Shown: one piece after another, positions 6,178-7,243 of the stretch | How the letters are laid out: each line of letters starts with the position of its first letter | Position numbering within the stretch: the stretch's first letter is position 1 | Assembly (NCBI GenBank): GCA_007119835.1 | Contig: SKOX01000204.1 | Coordinates: 1 to 7,243 of the forward strand | Reading direction: 5' to 3' | Source: Paracoccaceae bacterium | GTDB lineage: Bacteria > Pseudomonadota > Alphaproteobacteria > Rhodobacterales > Rhodobacteraceae | Length of the DNA stretch: 7,243 nucleotides | The notes under the pieces: generated by a model | Told to the model about the DNA's origin: nothing | Databases searched by the model: none | The model's input: the letters and a program-made list of their open reading frames with translations, nothing else | Program-made: the position numbers and the translations under genes

Positions 6178-6669
6178 ATGCTTCGCGCGATCGTCGCCGT
6201 CGTTCTCGGCCTTTCTCTGCTCGCGGGCTGTGCGCCGCGGCAGACCCAGCCGGAGGGCACGGTTCCCCGGCTGACCGAGGCCGATGCGTCGCCGATCCGG
6301 CTCCGGCACCTCGAATCGGTGAACGCGGTGCGGGTGCAGCGCGGGCTCCAGCCGGTGCAGATGTCGGCCCAGCTCAACGCCGCCGCCGCCACCCATGCCC
6401 GCGACATGGCGGTTCAGCGCCGGGCCTGGCATTTCGGTTCCGACCTGACGAGCCCCAGGGAGCGGGCCTTCCGCGCGGGCTACCTGGGCGAGGTCGTCGG
6501 CGAGAACCTTGCCGAGGGCGCCGACATGGACCTCGCGGTGCTCGAGAGCTGGCTCGGCTTCGACGACACGCGGAGGATCATCTTGGACCCCGCCGCCCGC
6601 GGCCTCGGCCTCGGCTGGTTCCAGGAGCCGAGCGGCAAGATCTGGTGGGTCCAGCTCGTCGGCCGCTGA
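6178..6669 (+). CDS. CAP/SCP-domain lipoprotein
   Basis: The protein has 163 residues. The signal peptide ends in the lipobox LLAGC, with Cys18 the predicted lipidated residue. A compact CAP (cysteine-rich secretory/antigen 5/PR-1) domain covers about residues 40-163: LESVNAVRVQRGLQPV (45-60), THARDMA (72-78), WHFGSDL (84-90), AGYLGEVVGENLAEG (100-114), a conserved W125 and the final strand IWWVQLVG (155-162). His85 and Glu109 correspond to CAP cavity residues. The second cavity His, usually in a WxxSxxHR pattern, is replaced by Thr131 in WLGFDDTRR, so metal binding may be altered. The biochemical role of bacterial CAP proteins is mostly unclear. The start is chosen for GAGG at 6166-6169, eight bases before ATG 6178. 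It is flanked by a divergent and a convergent L,D-transpeptidase gene, suggesting an envelope role. Confidence 0.88.
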   Translation: MLRAIVAVVLGLSLLAGCAPRQTQPEGTVPRLTEADASPIRLRHLESVNAVRVQRGLQPVQMSAQLNAAAATHARDMAVQRRAWHFGSDLTSPRERAFRAGYLGEVVGENLAEGADMDLAVLESWLGFDDTRRIILDPAARGLGLGWFQEPSGKIWWVQLVGR

Positions 6670-6711
6670 GCCGCCGCCCCGGCCAGCGCCTGGCACTGCG
6701 CGACCGGTCAC

Positions 6712-6735
6712 GGATCCGGGACTGCGCCCGGATCC
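6712..6735. terminator. Hairpin between convergent CAP lipoprotein and L,D-transpeptidase genes
   Basis: GGATCCGGG (6712-6720) and CCCGGATCC (6727-6735) form a perfect nine-base-pair stem with the six-base loop ACTGCG, in the 87-base gap between two convergent genes. No T-tract follows on either strand, so it is not a standard intrinsic terminator. It could still stop or stabilise both transcripts from opposite sides. Confidence 0.5.
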
Positions 6736-6756
6736 CCGACGGGCCGGATCGGAACC

Positions 6757-7243
6757 TCAGGCCAGGATGGTGATCTGGATCCCGGTGGGCACCGTCGCCC
6801 AGATCTCCTCCATCTCCTCGTTGCTGACGGCGATGCAGCCGGCGGTCCAGTCGGTGCCGCGCGTGAAGCGGCCGTTGTTCGGCTCGCCATGGATGAAGAT
6901 GTCGCCGCCCGGATCGACGCCCATCATCCGGGCCCGGGCGATATCCATCATGTTAGGATAGCTGATCCCGAGCGACAGGAAGAACGCGCTGCGCGGGTTG
7001 CGTCGGTCGATCCAGTAGCGGCCCTCCGGCGTGCGGCCGTCGGAACCCCGCAACTTGTGGCCTTCCGGCGCGAAGCCGAGCGCCACACGGTACTTCCGGA
7101 ACGCCGTGCCGTCGCGCATCAGGTACATGCTGCGCGAGGACTTTCCGACCACGATGTGGTCCGCCCGCGCCCGGCTCACCACCGGGGGCGCCGCCGGCGA
7201 CTGGGCCGCGCAGCCCGCCACGAGCGCGCCGCCGGCCAGCGCC
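6757..7243 (-). CDS. L,D-transpeptidase (YkuD domain) lipoprotein, 5' end beyond right edge
   Basis: The minus-strand frame ends with TGA at 6757-6759 and stays open through the right edge. Codons up to 7242 read ALAGGALVAGC, a signal peptide core and lipobox, so the GTG at 7221 is not the real start and the true start lies outside the window. About 161 residues are visible. After the lipid-attachment Cys and a short Ala/Pro linker comes a YkuD domain: strand HIVVGKSSRSMYLMRDG, then RTPEGRYWIDRRN, IFIHGEPN (His codon at 6889-6891) and DWTAGCIAVSNEEMEEIW (catalytic Cys codon at 6835-6837). The DWTxGCIAVSN version is typical of the ErfK/YafK-like branch and lacks the Arg found after GCI in classic transpeptidases. 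The function is inferred to be peptidoglycan cross-linking or remodelling at the cell surface. Nothing visible indicates cross-link formation versus cleavage. Confidence 0.9.
   Translation of the reverse strand, partial: ALAGGALVAGCAAQSPAAPPVVSRARADHIVVGKSSRSMYLMRDGTAFRKYRVALGFAPEGHKLRGSDGRTPEGRYWIDRRNPRSAFFLSLGISYPNMMDIARARMMGVDPGGDIFIHGEPNNGRFTRGTDWTAGCIAVSNEEMEEIWATVPTGIQITILA

Noticed and set aside
1..7243. tRNA, rRNA, CRISPR array, insertion sequence or attachment site
   Set aside because: No tRNA-like cloverleaf, regularly spaced repeat array, transposase motif or flanking inverted repeats were seen on either strand.

Overview
The window is about 7.2 kb of very GC-rich, gene-dense bacterial chromosome with short intergenic gaps. 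It reads as an alphaproteobacterium, most likely a Rhodobacterales member. The reasons are the strong GC bias at third codon positions, a YjbH-YjbF exopolysaccharide pair, an L,D-transpeptidase with an SNGCIGLFNEHI-type active site, and a tiny secreted or membrane protein of a kind common in that order. No mobile element, CRISPR array, tRNA, rRNA or obvious recent transfer is visible.

Left part (1-1161): the start of an exported protein gene runs off the left edge on the minus strand. Its ATG shares a CATG palindrome with the start of a plus-strand atypical short-chain dehydrogenase/reductase of the YeeZ type (167-1042). A modest T-rich hairpin follows the reductase. Middle (1162-4019): yjbH, an outer-membrane beta-barrel protein, and yjbF, a GfcB/YjbF lipoprotein, overlap by ATGA and form a translationally coupled pair for export of an extracellular polysaccharide.

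Thiamine salvage unit (about 4039-4970): a candidate promoter, a complete TPP riboswitch and a single tenA gene with the catalytic Cys/Glu/Asp set. The leader contains a CCTCC element that can pair either with the aptamer or with the tenA Shine-Dalgarno sequence, which suggests translational OFF control by TPP. A strong terminator lies between tenA and the convergent small gene and has its T-tract on the minus strand.

Right part (5049-7243): a 66-residue signal-peptide plus transmembrane protein, then a cluster of envelope genes. These are a Tat-like-signal L,D-transpeptidase (minus), a divergent CAP/SCP-domain lipoprotein (plus), and a second L,D-transpeptidase (minus, lipoprotein, cut by the right edge). 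Both transpeptidases lack the arginine that usually follows the catalytic Gly-Cys-Ile, and the CAP protein lacks one of the usual two histidines. Most of the window is therefore cell-envelope biology, with one riboswitch-controlled vitamin salvage gene in the middle. I see no clear new multi-gene system. The points most worth a second look are the riboswitch switching logic, the non-canonical peptidoglycan enzymes and CAP protein in one cluster, the small membrane protein and the overlapping divergent start codons.
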